From the NCBI RefSeq assembly GCF_020905335.1, contig NZ_JAJJMN010000001.1, positions 248,001 to 312,000 of the forward strand: a stretch of DNA of 64,000 nt, read 5' to 3'. The DNA comes from Flavobacterium lipolyticum. Its GTDB lineage: Bacteria; Bacteroidota; Bacteroidia; Flavobacteriales; Flavobacteriaceae. The notes below the pieces were generated by a model. The model searched no databases. It had not been told where the DNA came from and saw only the letters and a program-made list of their open reading frames with translations. This document shows, piece by piece, positions 1-9,097 of the stretch; position 1 is the first letter of the stretch, and each line of letters begins with the position of its first letter. The position numbers and the translations under genes are program-made.

Positions 1-115
1 CTCTTTTCGCCTCTAAAACAGCCGATCTATATTCGATAATTGTACTTTCCTGTTCTTCAGCAACTGTGTGCCTACTATGCTTTTCTTCTAAAACGATATT
101 ACAAACTTTATTCAT
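1..115 (-). CDS. Hypothetical protein, N-terminal 38 residues (cut by window edge)
   Basis: An open frame runs from an ATG at 115 leftward to the window edge without a stop. The visible N-terminus is polar and Glu-rich (begins MNKVCNIVLEEKH) with no signal peptide or membrane segment. It is co-oriented with the next three genes and lies 63 bp beyond the stop of the 167-residue gene, so it may be the end of the same operon. I do not recognise it, and too little is visible for a function. Confidence 0.45.
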   Translation of the reverse strand, partial: MNKVCNIVLEEKHSRHTVAEEQESTIIEYRSAVLEAKR

Positions 116-178
116 AATTTTTATTTTTATAATTTTTAAAATAATGGTGTTTAAATCTTTAACTCATAATTCTGTTCG

Positions 179-682
179 CTAGAAAAACATACTTTTAATA
201 TCCCTAAAGAAATTTCTTTTCTTAGATTTCTTTTCAGGCTTCTCCTTTTTATCAGCACTCTTTTTTTCAAAAACTTCTTTAGCTTTATCCATTCTTCTGA
301 TCGGTTTTGCTTCTTCCTTTTTAGAATTTTCGTAAAACTTCTTGAGAGGACGCGGATGAAAATCAACCAAGATTGCAGCCATATTGATAACATCCATACT
401 GGACGGATCTGTTTCTCCCTTAAAGAAGGTTTCAATAGGTCTGAACTTATCTTTCTTCTCCTTAAACTTATTCTTCTGGGTATGATCGAAATCTAAGCCC
501 AATAGATTACTAAAAACATTCAAGTCCTCTTTTGTTGGGTTGTTTTCGAAAATGAGCCAGCACAAATCACGAAGTTTTGCACGGGAAGGTTTGTACAAAT
601 AATCAAAGTATTCTCCTTCTCTTTCGATCTCGTATTTTTTTCTAATTGCTCTTTTGTATTTTTCTAATGTATTGTTACTCAT
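179..682 (-). CDS. Hypothetical basic cytoplasmic protein (167 aa)
   Basis: The protein has a mostly helical N-terminal two thirds (residues 1-120) followed by a very Lys/Glu-rich tail (about 121-158) that ends in a short Arg/Phe-rich stretch. There is no signal peptide or transmembrane segment. The charged tail suggests a nucleic-acid or protein contact region, but no family motif is visible. It lies downstream of the RNA ligase-like gene on the same strand, separated by one small ORF, so it may be in the same transcript. Function unknown. Confidence 0.7.
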   Translation of the reverse strand: MSNNTLEKYKRAIRKKYEIEREGEYFDYLYKPSRAKLRDLCWLIFENNPTKEDLNVFSNLLGLDFDHTQKNKFKEKKDKFRPIETFFKGETDPSSMDVINMAAILVDFHPRPLKKFYENSKKEEAKPIRRMDKAKEVFEKKSADKKEKPEKKSKKRNFFRDIKSMFF

Positions 683-736
683 AACATTTTACTTTATTTC
701 GGAATTTTCCGGAACCTCTGATATCCTCCTGATCTC

Positions 737-922
737 TCATCCATAGAGCGTTAAAATATCTTTACCGAGACAATAACGTCTGAATGAGGTATACCTCTTG
801 TCTTCCCTTCTCTTTCCGTCGTTTAGTAAGCTCTGAATCGTTATCGAAATAAACAGATACTCACTAAACCTAATTTTACTGACAAGACCAAAATCATGGT
901 CAGATTTACTTTTTTTACTCAT
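737..922 (-). CDS. Small hypothetical protein overlapping the RNA ligase-like gene (61 aa)
   Basis: The ATG overlaps the stop of the upstream RNA ligase-like gene by 8 bp (shared ATGAGTAA), the usual sign of translational coupling. The 61 residues are basic with no recognised domain. The overlap is the main reason for keeping it; composition alone would not separate it from a chance ORF. It could also be the remnant of a longer, decayed gene. Confidence 0.35.
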   Translation of the reverse strand: MSKKSKSDHDFGLVSKIRFSEYLFISITIQSLLNDGKRREDKRYTSFRRYCLGKDILTLYG

Positions 923-1526
923 GGTTAGAAATAATTAAGTTATTGGCATTTTTTGTTGGGGTGCTTTCTAACTTCGAACGTTTTATTCCAAAATCAGATT
1001 TCCTTAGTTTACACATTCTTCCATCTGAAGCATGGTGAAAAACAATACCTTCAACATCATTTTCTAACAAAAATCTTTTCAAATCATCAAATTCAAAATT
1101 TGAAAAGTCAAAAACCTCACTGCCATGTTTTATCAGCAGGTGTTTTTCCAATTTTTCAGGATTTCCCTGCACTTTAGGGCCGCATAATTCAAATGTCCCA
1201 TCGATCTTGATTTTTAAATTATCAAAACCTTCAAAGAAAAACTTATCCTCAGGTTTCAAACGGTCACATTTCAACCAGTGCGGATGATGCCCCGTCACAC
1301 TATCAGCTTCCTGACATGCAATCGCACCAGAAGGAATTATACGCCCTTTTTTGGCATCAAACCTTTTAAATAATTCTCCCTTAATAATTGCTGCAGCTGA
1401 GCCATCAAATTTTCTTGTAGCAATAACTTCTCCGGTTGTAACCCATTTATTTTCATCACTAACCTTATTTATTACCCTTGCCAGATCGTGCGGATCTTTA
1501 GCAAATAATGTACTTATCTTTTTCAT
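915..1526 (-). CDS. RNA ligase-like covalent nucleotidyltransferase (203 aa)
   Basis: The ordered motifs of the ATP-dependent ligase/capping-enzyme superfamily are present: motif I K39-F-D-G (the lysine that would be adenylylated), motif III near E113 (ELCGPK), motif IV E159-GIVFHH and motif V K173-x-R/K. At 203 residues it is only the adenylyltransferase core, with no C-terminal accessory domain, like minimal RNA ligases. I chose the internal ATG at 1526 because residues 1-17 of the longer frame look like leader sequence and the core begins at MKKIS. By family knowledge it would seal 3'-OH/5'-phosphate RNA ends. RtcB about 21 kb away uses different chemistry, so this genome may have both strategies. 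Confidence 0.75.
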   Translation of the reverse strand: MKKISTLFAKDPHDLARVINKVSDENKWVTTGEVIATRKFDGSAAAIIKGELFKRFDAKKGRIIPSGAIACQEADSVTGHHPHWLKCDRLKPEDKFFFEGFDNLKIKIDGTFELCGPKVQGNPEKLEKHLLIKHGSEVFDFSNFEFDDLKRFLLENDVEGIVFHHASDGRMCKLRKSDFGIKRSKLESTPTKNANNLIISNHE

Positions 1527-1605
1527 CTTATATACTTTTAAATTAAATCCCCGATTTACTCGAAGAACATCAAACAACTTTTGCGCTTTTAAATTTCAAC
1601 CCATA

Positions 1606-1634
1606 AAAAAAGCACCCGATTAGAGGTGCTTTAT
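1606..1634. terminator. Rho-independent terminator-like hairpin
   Basis: AAAGCACC and GGTGCTTT pair around a short loop, with A-runs on the left and a T-rich flank on the right. It lies upstream of the RNA ligase-like gene and separates it from the long gene-poor stretch to its right. Confidence 0.55.
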
Positions 1635-2104
1635 AACAAATACGATAATTATCATATTGTCTATAATGATGCACCAGCATGTAAACCCCTTCAAGGGCCG
1701 AACTCGCGTTTATTGGTTTTACGTTATATGTGTTAAAAATGAAATCCATTTTATATATTGTTTAATTTTTAAATTCTATTGTTTTTTGAAATTCAGTGTC
1801 CTGATATTCTTCGGCAAAGATAATGTCAAAAAAATCATACTTCCAAATCCTTCAATACTTCAATTCATTGATTTTCAATTTATTAAATCTTTAAGTTAAG
1901 TCATAGAAATCCCTGTCCGCATATCGAAGCAGCTTTTTTATCAAATCAAATGACTGTTACTCATCAGATTACTTTTCAAGACTATATTTTGGAGTTTTTA
2001 TAATTCATTAAACATTTAATGTGTTGTTTTTTTTAATATTTTATAGTTACGATCAATTTGTAATCATTTTCCATCTTTTTTATCCTGGTGAATAATCCCT
2101 AAAA
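1635..2104. other. Gene-poor AT-rich stretch
   Basis: About 470 bp with no convincing gene. A plus-strand frame at 1657-1899 is open, but its Phe/Ile/Lys-rich translation is what AT-rich noncoding DNA gives. No repeat, RNA fold or promoter stands out. Confidence 0.4.
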
Positions 2105-2137
2105 CAAAAAAAGCGTCCTAAAAAGAGAACGCTTTGC
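2105..2137 (-). terminator. Terminator downstream of the 39-aa ORF
   Basis: AAAGCGT and ACGCTTT pair around a 12-nt loop. Read on the minus strand, the stem is followed by a run of T. It sits 30 bp past the stop of the small minus-strand ORF. Confidence 0.6.
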
Positions 2138-2166
2138 TATACTTATGTTGAGTTTGTAACTTCAAT

Positions 2167-2286
2167 TTACACTTCGATTTCATAAAAATACAGATCACAT
2201 CCTGAGCCCTTAACAGGGGCAAATCCTGCTAAACGATCACTATATAGTCCTACTGACAGATTAATATTTATATTTTTCATTTCCAT
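2167..2286 (-). CDS. Predicted small protein (39 aa, or 37 aa from the second ATG)
   Basis: A short frame starts at ATG 2286 (or 2280) and ends at TAA 2167. The peptide contains an Asn/Ile stretch and ends CDLYFYEIEV, with no signal peptide. It is supported by a perfect Bacteroidota -7 box (TATATTTG) just upstream and a terminator just downstream, so it forms a compact transcription unit. The product is unrecognised. The transcript could instead be a small RNA. Confidence 0.4.
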   Translation of the reverse strand: MEMKNININLSVGLYSDRLAGFAPVKGSGCDLYFYEIEV

Positions 2287-2294
2287 TTCAGGTA

Positions 2295-2302
2295 CAAATA
2301 TA
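2295..2302 (-). promoter_or_regulatory. -7 promoter box TATATTTG for the 39-aa ORF
   Basis: On the minus strand TATATTTG matches the Bacteroidota TAnnTTTG -7 consensus exactly and ends 8 bp before the first ATG. No clear -33 TTG is visible at ideal spacing. Confidence 0.45.
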
Positions 2303-2366
2303 GCATTTTTAGAATTTAATTTAACTTTATTTTAAGATTTGTAGAGCATGTCTTTAATTTTCAAGC

Positions 2367-3695
2367 TTAAGAAAGTATCATTTTCACCGCCAAAATATGC
2401 TTGCAGATTCCTCTCTTTCCCTGATAAGCCGTAAACCAATCACAGGTACATCTTTGTGAAGTATTGTCAATGATCACTTTATGTACCACGCCGGAACCTT
2501 TTACTTTGGCTTCAATATAATCGGCTCTGCGTTCTGAGATTTCCACCTCTGCCTTATCAATTAGCTTTTTCGCATTTTTCAATCTCGGATTTAAAGATAA
2601 AATACGTTCTGTTTTAAAGGGAAGACGACGGTAAAAATGAGCTTTTTCGCTTAAATCATAACCTAATAATCCCATGGAAGATAAATTGGACGTTAGATTA
2701 TCCATCGTACTAAAATCAATATCATTTTCAATCGAAAGCATGGTCGGGTCAAACATCTCATTCGATTTTAATAAACTGTTTAATCCGTACACCCATTCCA
2801 TTGGTAAATTTTCCGTCATGGTTTCCAGAACATTTCCTTCACCCGAAAAACCACGATACGAATCCGGAGAAAAAGCCATCAATAACTGCATTTTACCAAA
2901 TTCGCAAACAATAGCACAAGTCTGCTTATCATCTGATTCGTAAACAAAAATCTTATCTACAATCGCCAAAATCCCTTCTAACAAACGCAGTCTTTGAACA
3001 CCCCCTATTCTCACACTGTCGGTTGTAGCCAAAGTCGAAAACATAAATTTTCCGGCTCTTTTGGTGATAAAAAAATCCCCTTTTACGCTTCCTTTCGGCA
3101 GGCTTTGGAAAAGCTGAATGGTTTGTATTTTATTGAGTTCGAACTTCAAATCCATATCAGCCAAATAAAGCTGAACACTGGTTAATCCTTTAATCCAGCG
3201 CATGGGCAAAGTCACTTTTTTCTCGACCACTTTTGCCTTACTGGTTATCACCTGAACATCTTGCTGACCAACGGCAAGGGTTACTTTTTCATTTTTTTGA
3301 ATCGCATTTAGCGCATTCAGCATTGGATCGTTAAAATCAACATTAGTCGTTCCATTGGCAATAAATTCGCCGTCGATGGCTTCGGGTTTCATGTCCAATC
3401 TTACATAAACTCCGTTGCAGGACGAAAATCCTTCAAAACGAAGTCTTTCTGAACCGGCAGAAACAATTGGGTCACGAAGGCTGGGCGGAACTGGTCCAAA
3501 ACTCGAACGCACTACTTTGGCAATCGTGCTCCAGCATTTTGCTGTAACATAAGGATCTGTTAAGCTACCCCAGAAAAAGCACGGAATATTATTGACTTCC
3601 TCAATTTCGGTTTGATGGGCCAAAACCAAATTATTGATTCCCTTTGTTTTACTGTAGGTTGAAATTCCTTTATAATTATATTCTAAATCTGTCAT
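2367..3695 (-). CDS. SWIM zinc-finger protein (442 aa)
   Basis: The C-terminus carries the SWIM signature C-x-C-x(n)-C-x-H (CTCDWF, then CKH in the last 30 residues). SWIM fingers bind Zn and usually contact DNA or protein. The preceding 400 residues form a mixed alpha/beta region without a motif I can name. It starts 5 bp after the WGR gene, so the two are surely one operon and probably work together. In other bacteria SWIM and WGR proteins occur near MoxR/vWA or TerD-type systems; the SCO0854-type protein in this window fits that family environment. Confidence 0.85.
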   Translation of the reverse strand: MTDLEYNYKGISTYSKTKGINNLVLAHQTEIEEVNNIPCFFWGSLTDPYVTAKCWSTIAKVVRSSFGPVPPSLRDPIVSAGSERLRFEGFSSCNGVYVRLDMKPEAIDGEFIANGTTNVDFNDPMLNALNAIQKNEKVTLAVGQQDVQVITSKAKVVEKKVTLPMRWIKGLTSVQLYLADMDLKFELNKIQTIQLFQSLPKGSVKGDFFITKRAGKFMFSTLATTDSVRIGGVQRLRLLEGILAIVDKIFVYESDDKQTCAIVCEFGKMQLLMAFSPDSYRGFSGEGNVLETMTENLPMEWVYGLNSLLKSNEMFDPTMLSIENDIDFSTMDNLTSNLSSMGLLGYDLSEKAHFYRRLPFKTERILSLNPRLKNAKKLIDKAEVEISERRADYIEAKVKGSGVVHKVIIDNTSQRCTCDWFTAYQGKRGICKHILAVKMILS

Positions 3696-3700
3696 TTTCT

Positions 3701-6700
3701 TTATTTTAAAATTTGCTTAATCAAGGATTTAAGCGAAGCATTATCTTTCCACTGTTCAAAAAACGCAATGACACTTTCTGACGGTTTCTGATTGGTTTTG
3801 ATTAAAACATCAACATAGTTTTCGACCATTTTCTTGAAATTTGTCGGTAGCTTTTCGCTCACTTCCAAATGAGTAAAAAAGGCATTAAAGAACTGCAGCA
3901 ATGCACTGTTACATAAAGGTGAAATATCTTTTAAGGCAATTATTCCGTCGGTTAATCTCGAAAAAGCACCATATTTCCCTGTTGCTGCAAAAGCCGCCTT
4001 CTCAGCAAACTTCTCTATATCGATTATTTGTTTCTCAATCAGATTCATTAAAGTTTCGGAGGCCAGTAAGCGTAAATCTTTCTTTTCCTGGAAGAAACAA
4101 AGCGCGAATAACAATAAAACATTATCCGAGAACCTCATTTCCGGTCGGTTTAAAACGTCCAGAAAACCTTTTAATTCCGGTTTTGAACCGTCCGGAACTA
4201 CACAGTTGTTCAATAAAGTCATCACTAAAGCATCCGGATTTTGTGGCGTCAAACTGTGCCAGTAAAATGTATTTCCGCCATAGTTTATATTGTAATCCCA
4301 ACTGTTCGATCTTTTGTAAATATCAAGACTGTACAATAGATAATTGGGCGTTTTGATGTATTGTGGCAGTTCGAAACAAAGTTCGTACCACGAAGGCGAT
4401 CTTTCTTTTTCGTGTGTTTTATAATTGTTCCACTCGTTCCATTTTTCCTTAAAGGAGAATTCGGTTTGAAATGGCGAAACCACAAATGGAACTTGTTTTA
4501 AATAGGTGTTTTCAAACTCGCTAAAAGTATGGTCCGGATAAAATGTTCTGGCTGCAACGGCCCATAAAGATAATATTCCGCTTTCTTTAGTGGTTTTACC
4601 TAATGTTGCCAAAAGTTTTGAAACTAATGAACCGGAATCAATCGTCAGTTTATCTTCTGCTCCCAAGCAGTAGGACAACAAGGCTTTTAATTCGCCCTCG
4701 ATTTCATTCAATAAAGGAAGTGCTTCATGGGTATTTTCTCGTGGCATTCGCGCAATGGCAATTGCTAAATCAAGAGAATCAATTTCTTCGTTTGCTTTTT
4801 GATAGGCAATTACACGCTCCAGCAAAACTTTAGGAGCGACCCAATACGGTTTATGACTAGGGAAAGAAAGCAATGGCAGTTTTGAATTGGATTCAATTTT
4901 CTGCTGCACTTTTTCTAATAACGGTCGGATTAAAACCAGTGTATTAATTTTTAAATAATGACTGTCTTTAGAACTTAACTTATTCTTGATGTTTTCAATT
5001 TTCTGAGACAAAAACGATTTCATATAGTTCTTATGAACACTTTCAAAATAGAATTTGTTCAATTGTTTTTGATAAGGCTGTAACTGCGCGCTGTAATCGG
5101 CGGGAAACAAATCTCTCTGTTGAATATAGGTATTCATCAGGATTTCGGTGTCCAGAACATCTTCAGAAGCAATGAAGTTTCCGAACTGAAATAAAATTTC
5201 GTTCCAGTCCTTTGGCAGTTGCACTTCTTCGGTCAATACCGGTTCTTTTTGAGGTTGGAATTGATATTCTTCAAATCCGGCATCGTCCGGCATCAAAGCG
5301 TCCTCATCTAAAAACGGACTTAAACCTGATTTGATATTTCCCTGCATCAAAGTAACATAAGTACTCAGTTTTTCTTTCAGTACTTTATCTTTGGAGGAAC
5401 CGATTTTCAGAATAATTTTAGACACTTTTTCCTGTAAAGTCAAATCAGAAATCACATAAACATCAGCCAGAATAGAGGCAATCTGATTGTTCAATTTCGG
5501 ATTGGCTTTACTTATTTTTTCTAAAACCGGAAGCGCATTTTTTATGGCTGCTTTGCAGTCGCCACGCATCATTAAAGGTTCCAGCCATTCCAGAAATGAT
5601 TTGGCTTTAAATTTTGGATGTCCATAAATTTTCTTCACCAATTCAATTCCATAACTCGTAATGGGCGGATACGCGTTGTGCAAAAACGAAAATATATTTT
5701 CCTGAAAAACAATCAGTTCTTCTTCTGTCGCATTAAATTCTTCGATTCTTTTTCTGAAAAAAGATTTTAGATTGTTGTTCCATTCTTTGGTTTGAATCTG
5801 GAGGGCATTTTCGATAAAAAAACTGCGGTCCATTTTATTCTCGTCGAGTAACGTTTTGTAGACAATGCTCCAGGTCTGGAATTCGTCATAACTTTGGGTA
5901 TCATTATCCCGAAAAAAGCTGTTGTGAAGTATGGTTTCGTAATTAAACAATTCCGGAATATCTCTCTGATATCCTATTGTATCCTTTACAATAGTATTGA
6001 TGAATTTTCTGGTTTTAATTTTGGCACGCCACTCGTTTGTAGCAGCAAGGCTTAAAGCGTACAACTCCGGATTGAATTGCAGCAGACCTTCCTCTTCAAA
6101 CTTTCGCAGAATATGATAATTGACACTTACCCAGTCCTGTCTTTTTACTTTATCCAAAATAAAAGTTTCCAGCCAATTGGGTTTTGCCCATAACAATGTG
6201 TCCAGAACATAGGATTTCTGATCGGCTTCATCCAGCAATTGCAGTACTTCATCCCACGAATTAATATCGGCTTTATCAAACAATGCGATAGCACTTAGCG
6301 TGATCATTTCTTTTTGCTTCTGATCACCTCTTGTTCCCCACGAAGACCCCCAATTGTTACCGGTTTTATTCTTCTTCAAAAATTCCGGTTCTTTGGATAA
6401 ATCGACGTATTGGGTCCAGTATCTTTTATTTTTTTTGATGTGTTTCTTTAAAGCTTCTACATTTCCTTTTGCATTTTCTTTTAAAAAAGGAAGCATCAAA
6501 TGAATATCTTTTGCTTTTATGATGGCGTCGTATTCCTCTAAAACAGCAGCAGAATTTGCCGCCTTACCCGTTTTTGGTTTTGAAGTGATACTCACTTCTC
6601 CATTTTCAGAATATCCTTTCTTCAGTTTCTCGCTGACTAATTTTTCAGCATTTCGCAAACATTCTTCATCTGTTGAAAAGCTCTTGGTCTGTGAAGTTCC

Positions 6701-6805
6701 CGAAGTTCCGTTTTTACCGTAAGTTACCGTAAATTCGAATCCTGTCACGTTTATTTCCCAGAATTTATCTGAATTCCCATCAATGTATTTGAGACTTTTT
6801 TTCAT
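3701..6805 (-). CDS. WGR-domain large helical protein (1034 aa, DUF6493-like)
   Basis: Residues 1-70 look like a WGR domain (an [12 protein letters not shown] core and surrounding aromatic residues), a fold known from PARPs that senses nucleic-acid ends. The remaining 960 residues are mostly amphipathic helices with Leu-rich repeats of a HEAT/ARM character and no visible catalytic motif. It is cytoplasmic, with no signal or membrane segment. It is the first gene of a two-gene operon with the SWIM protein. By inference it is a scaffold that recognises nucleic acid; the DUF6493 assignment is from memory of similar Bacteroidota proteins. Confidence 0.8.
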   Translation of the reverse strand: MKKSLKYIDGNSDKFWEINVTGFEFTVTYGKNGTSGTSQTKSFSTDEECLRNAEKLVSEKLKKGYSENGEVSITSKPKTGKAANSAAVLEEYDAIIKAKDIHLMLPFLKENAKGNVEALKKHIKKNKRYWTQYVDLSKEPEFLKKNKTGNNWGSSWGTRGDQKQKEMITLSAIALFDKADINSWDEVLQLLDEADQKSYVLDTLLWAKPNWLETFILDKVKRQDWVSVNYHILRKFEEEGLLQFNPELYALSLAATNEWRAKIKTRKFINTIVKDTIGYQRDIPELFNYETILHNSFFRDNDTQSYDEFQTWSIVYKTLLDENKMDRSFFIENALQIQTKEWNNNLKSFFRKRIEEFNATEEELIVFQENIFSFLHNAYPPITSYGIELVKKIYGHPKFKAKSFLEWLEPLMMRGDCKAAIKNALPVLEKISKANPKLNNQIASILADVYVISDLTLQEKVSKIILKIGSSKDKVLKEKLSTYVTLMQGNIKSGLSPFLDEDALMPDDAGFEEYQFQPQKEPVLTEEVQLPKDWNEILFQFGNFIASEDVLDTEILMNTYIQQRDLFPADYSAQLQPYQKQLNKFYFESVHKNYMKSFLSQKIENIKNKLSSKDSHYLKINTLVLIRPLLEKVQQKIESNSKLPLLSFPSHKPYWVAPKVLLERVIAYQKANEEIDSLDLAIAIARMPRENTHEALPLLNEIEGELKALLSYCLGAEDKLTIDSGSLVSKLLATLGKTTKESGILSLWAVAARTFYPDHTFSEFENTYLKQVPFVVSPFQTEFSFKEKWNEWNNYKTHEKERSPSWYELCFELPQYIKTPNYLLYSLDIYKRSNSWDYNINYGGNTFYWHSLTPQNPDALVMTLLNNCVVPDGSKPELKGFLDVLNRPEMRFSDNVLLLFALCFFQEKKDLRLLASETLMNLIEKQIIDIEKFAEKAAFAATGKYGAFSRLTDGIIALKDISPLCNSALLQFFNAFFTHLEVSEKLPTNFKKMVENYVDVLIKTNQKPSESVIAFFEQWKDNASLKSLIKQILK

Positions 6806-6834
6806 TAGTAATCGTATAAAACAAGTGTTATTTC

Positions 6835-6867
6835 TAAATATATAATCTAATAGGTAAAGTAATTCAA
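6835..6867 (-). promoter_or_regulatory. Probable promoter of the WGR-SWIM operon
   Basis: On the minus strand a TTG (-33) is followed after about 20 bp by TATATTTA, one base off TAnnTTTG. It lies 30 bp upstream of the WGR start. The rest of the roughly 340 bp between this gene and the tyrosinase holds only the terminator at 7075. Confidence 0.4.
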
Positions 6868-7074
6868 TGTCTTTGTAATGAAAATCGTCGTTTTTTTACT
6901 GAAGAAGCTCTCTTTTGTAAGCCTAAATCCTGAACTGGTATGCTTCTATTCCCTTTTATCGACTTTTGTTTTCAACCTGTAAAATAAGAATTTTATAGCA
7001 AGATCTTCTTAAAAGAACGTCTTTTAAATGTTAAAAAATCCTACGAAAAAAAGCAGCATTAGATTTCAAAAAAA

Positions 7075-7104
7075 TACCCTGCAAATCAGTATTTGCAGGG
7101 TTTG
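7075..7104 (-). terminator. Terminator of the tyrosinase operon
   Basis: ACCCTGCAAA and TTTGCAGGGT form a perfect 10-bp stem with a 6-nt loop. On the minus strand it is followed by a T-rich run. It lies 41 bp beyond the tyrosinase stop. Confidence 0.75.
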
Positions 7105-7144
7105 GATTATTATTGGAATGTCGTTTTCAGAAAATCAAAAAAAC

Positions 7145-8611
7145 TTAATTTGCTTTTATCACACTAATTTTTTCCAGAGTAACTTTAGCGTCTCCGCCTC
7201 CGGTCTTTTTAATTATAACTTGAAAATTCGCATTCGTATTCACTAAGTCATCTGAAATATAATAGGCATATTTAAGTTTTACTCCATCTTCACCAATTTC
7301 ATGATTCTTTCCAATTCCGTGATCATGAGCAACTCCAAAGAAAGTCATCATTCCCACATACTGGTCTTTTTTTCCGGGATAACGCAAATAAACCGTATAA
7401 TAATCACTTGGTTCTTTGTAAACAGACACATCCAGATTCAGAATTAATCTGGAATTGGCAGTTCTAAAAACTTTATTGGTATTTCTTGCAAAGGTGCTGC
7501 TCACTTTATGGGTAAAAGCCGAAGTGCCTAATACTTTACCTACTTTCTGTTCCCAAACTACTTCTTCTTTAGCATCCTGAAAGGAGATTCTGGTTTTTAC
7601 CTTATTTTCATTAGCCGCTAATACCGGAGTTTTAGATCCGTAAAGCAAATCATCGTATTTGTAATCTAAATTAAAAACGATGTTGTAGACTTCCTCCATG
7701 GTATAAGTGATACGGCCTCCGTCTGGAGTGATAAACTCATACGGCCACGGATTCGCTTTTAATTCTTCTAAACTTGGACGCTGACCAAGTTCCGAAACAT
7801 CCCACGATTCCCAAATACGATCGACCATACTATGGTGCAGCCAAAAAATAGGATCGAATCCGGCCGACTCAACATTGGCCATTAAACCCGAAGTTACTAT
7901 CTGATATATTTCGTTGTAATGCTGTTCAGGCGGATGAGCATATCTCCCACCAATAAGATTGTGCATATAACCATGAGGCTGACCTTCAAGACTACTACTA
8001 AATCCGGCCTCACCTGCAAAAGAAGGGTTTTTTCTTAATTCTTCTATTGAATTTCGAATACTGGCCAACTGTTCGGGAAGGATTGGTTTTCCATTGTTCA
8101 AAATAGTATAGCGTGCTGCGGTATACAAAGAACCTGACGGCTCCCTAAAAGGTTCGGCCATAATATTCTGAGATTCTTCTTTACTGCCGTAGTTCCAGTA
8201 CGGAAGTGCAAAATCTGCTTTTCCGGACAATTCTCTAACAATTTTTTCTAAATACCAGATGTACATTCTGTGCCATAAAAGAAAATTTAAAGCTGCATTA
8301 TTAGTGTCAGTGTGTGTACAATCTGCCCAGGCCCATAATTTATCATCAATAGTCTGATATTGCGGACAGAGCTTATTGGGACCTGTTATCTTTTCGGGGA
8401 TATTATGAATTGCGCCTTGGTAATACCAGGAAATACCTTTCTCACAGCCCGCTTCGCGCATTTTCTTAAAAGCCACTTTCATCGCCTCAAGATTGGCTTT
8501 CCCCTGAGGCGTATTGGCATTCCAGCGAATATACTTCGCATCCGCTTTACTCTGACCATAGGACAATCCCGAGATCAGAATAACTAAAAATAAGTTAGTA
8601 ATTTTTTTCAT
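7145..8611 (-). CDS. Secreted tyrosinase family copper oxidase (488 aa)
   Basis: Type-3 copper enzyme expected to oxidise phenols to quinones. Residues 1-20 are a signal peptide ending SYGQ. Candidate CuA ligands are H69, H100 (in a CTH) and H114 in LLWHRMY. CuB shows H213 and H217 (HGYMH) and the diagnostic FWLHHSMVDRIW near 257-268. Residues past 350 form a beta-rich C-terminal domain like that of plant polyphenol oxidases, which shields the active site. I start at MKKITN (8611) because this places the signal peptide at the N-terminus. It is the last gene of a three-gene operon with two other exported proteins. Confidence 0.9.
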   Translation of the reverse strand: MKKITNLFLVILISGLSYGQSKADAKYIRWNANTPQGKANLEAMKVAFKKMREAGCEKGISWYYQGAIHNIPEKITGPNKLCPQYQTIDDKLWAWADCTHTDTNNAALNFLLWHRMYIWYLEKIVRELSGKADFALPYWNYGSKEESQNIMAEPFREPSGSLYTAARYTILNNGKPILPEQLASIRNSIEELRKNPSFAGEAGFSSSLEGQPHGYMHNLIGGRYAHPPEQHYNEIYQIVTSGLMANVESAGFDPIFWLHHSMVDRIWESWDVSELGQRPSLEELKANPWPYEFITPDGGRITYTMEEVYNIVFNLDYKYDDLLYGSKTPVLAANENKVKTRISFQDAKEEVVWEQKVGKVLGTSAFTHKVSSTFARNTNKVFRTANSRLILNLDVSVYKEPSDYYTVYLRYPGKKDQYVGMMTFFGVAHDHGIGKNHEIGEDGVKLKYAYYISDDLVNTNANFQVIIKKTGGGDAKVTLEKISVIKAN

Positions 8612-8651
8612 TTTTTTTGTTTTTGGGTTATTAATAAATTGGTAGTTAACA

Positions 8652-9080
8652 TTAAAGCACTTCGACTTCAAAAGTTAAAATCTGAGCATACTTAGGATTT
8701 GCTTTGTCATAGATTTTAAATTTCACCGTTCCGTTGCCTATTTTGCTGGCAGGAATTACATGAATGGCAATAAAGCCCTGCTGATCCGGATTAAGTTTAT
8801 TAAAAGAGGATCCTTTCGGAATTCCAATCTGGCAGGCACCGTGCTGACACATCGAGCAATCCCACTCCTTTGGGAATGTATTCGATACAGTCTCCCAAAC
8901 CAGATAGATTGGTTTATTTGAAATATTTTCGACCTTGATTTTCGAAATGTCAAGCCGTTTGTTTTTCAGTACACTTTCTTTATTGACCGCAGTTCCTACT
9001 ACCGAAAATGTAGGTTTGTTTTGCGCAAATGAAATAGAAACCGAAAAAAAGAGTATCCAATAAAAGTACAGTTGTTTCAT
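8652..9080 (-). CDS. Small secreted protein with CxxC and HGxC motifs (142 aa)
   Basis: A signal peptide (residues 1-20, ending FAQ) is followed by a beta-rich domain of about 120 residues containing WDCSMCQHGACQI, a Cys/His cluster of the sort that binds metal or forms a disulfide. It lies 40 bp before the tyrosinase start and 17 bp after the cupredoxin-like gene. By inference it is a copper-handling or maturation partner for the tyrosinase, comparable in role to tyrosinase caddie proteins but not visibly related to them. Confidence 0.65.
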   Translation of the reverse strand: MKQLYFYWILFFSVSISFAQNKPTFSVVGTAVNKESVLKNKRLDISKIKVENISNKPIYLVWETVSNTFPKEWDCSMCQHGACQIGIPKGSSFNKLNPDQQGFIAIHVIPASKIGNGTVKFKIYDKANPKYAQILTFEVEVL

Positions 9081-9097
9081 AGCCGTGGGGTTAAATT

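Noticed and set aside
1657..1899. Plus-strand frame of 80 codons
   Set aside because: Amino-acid composition is typical of AT-rich noncoding DNA, and there is no promoter, homologous motif or neighbour that fits.
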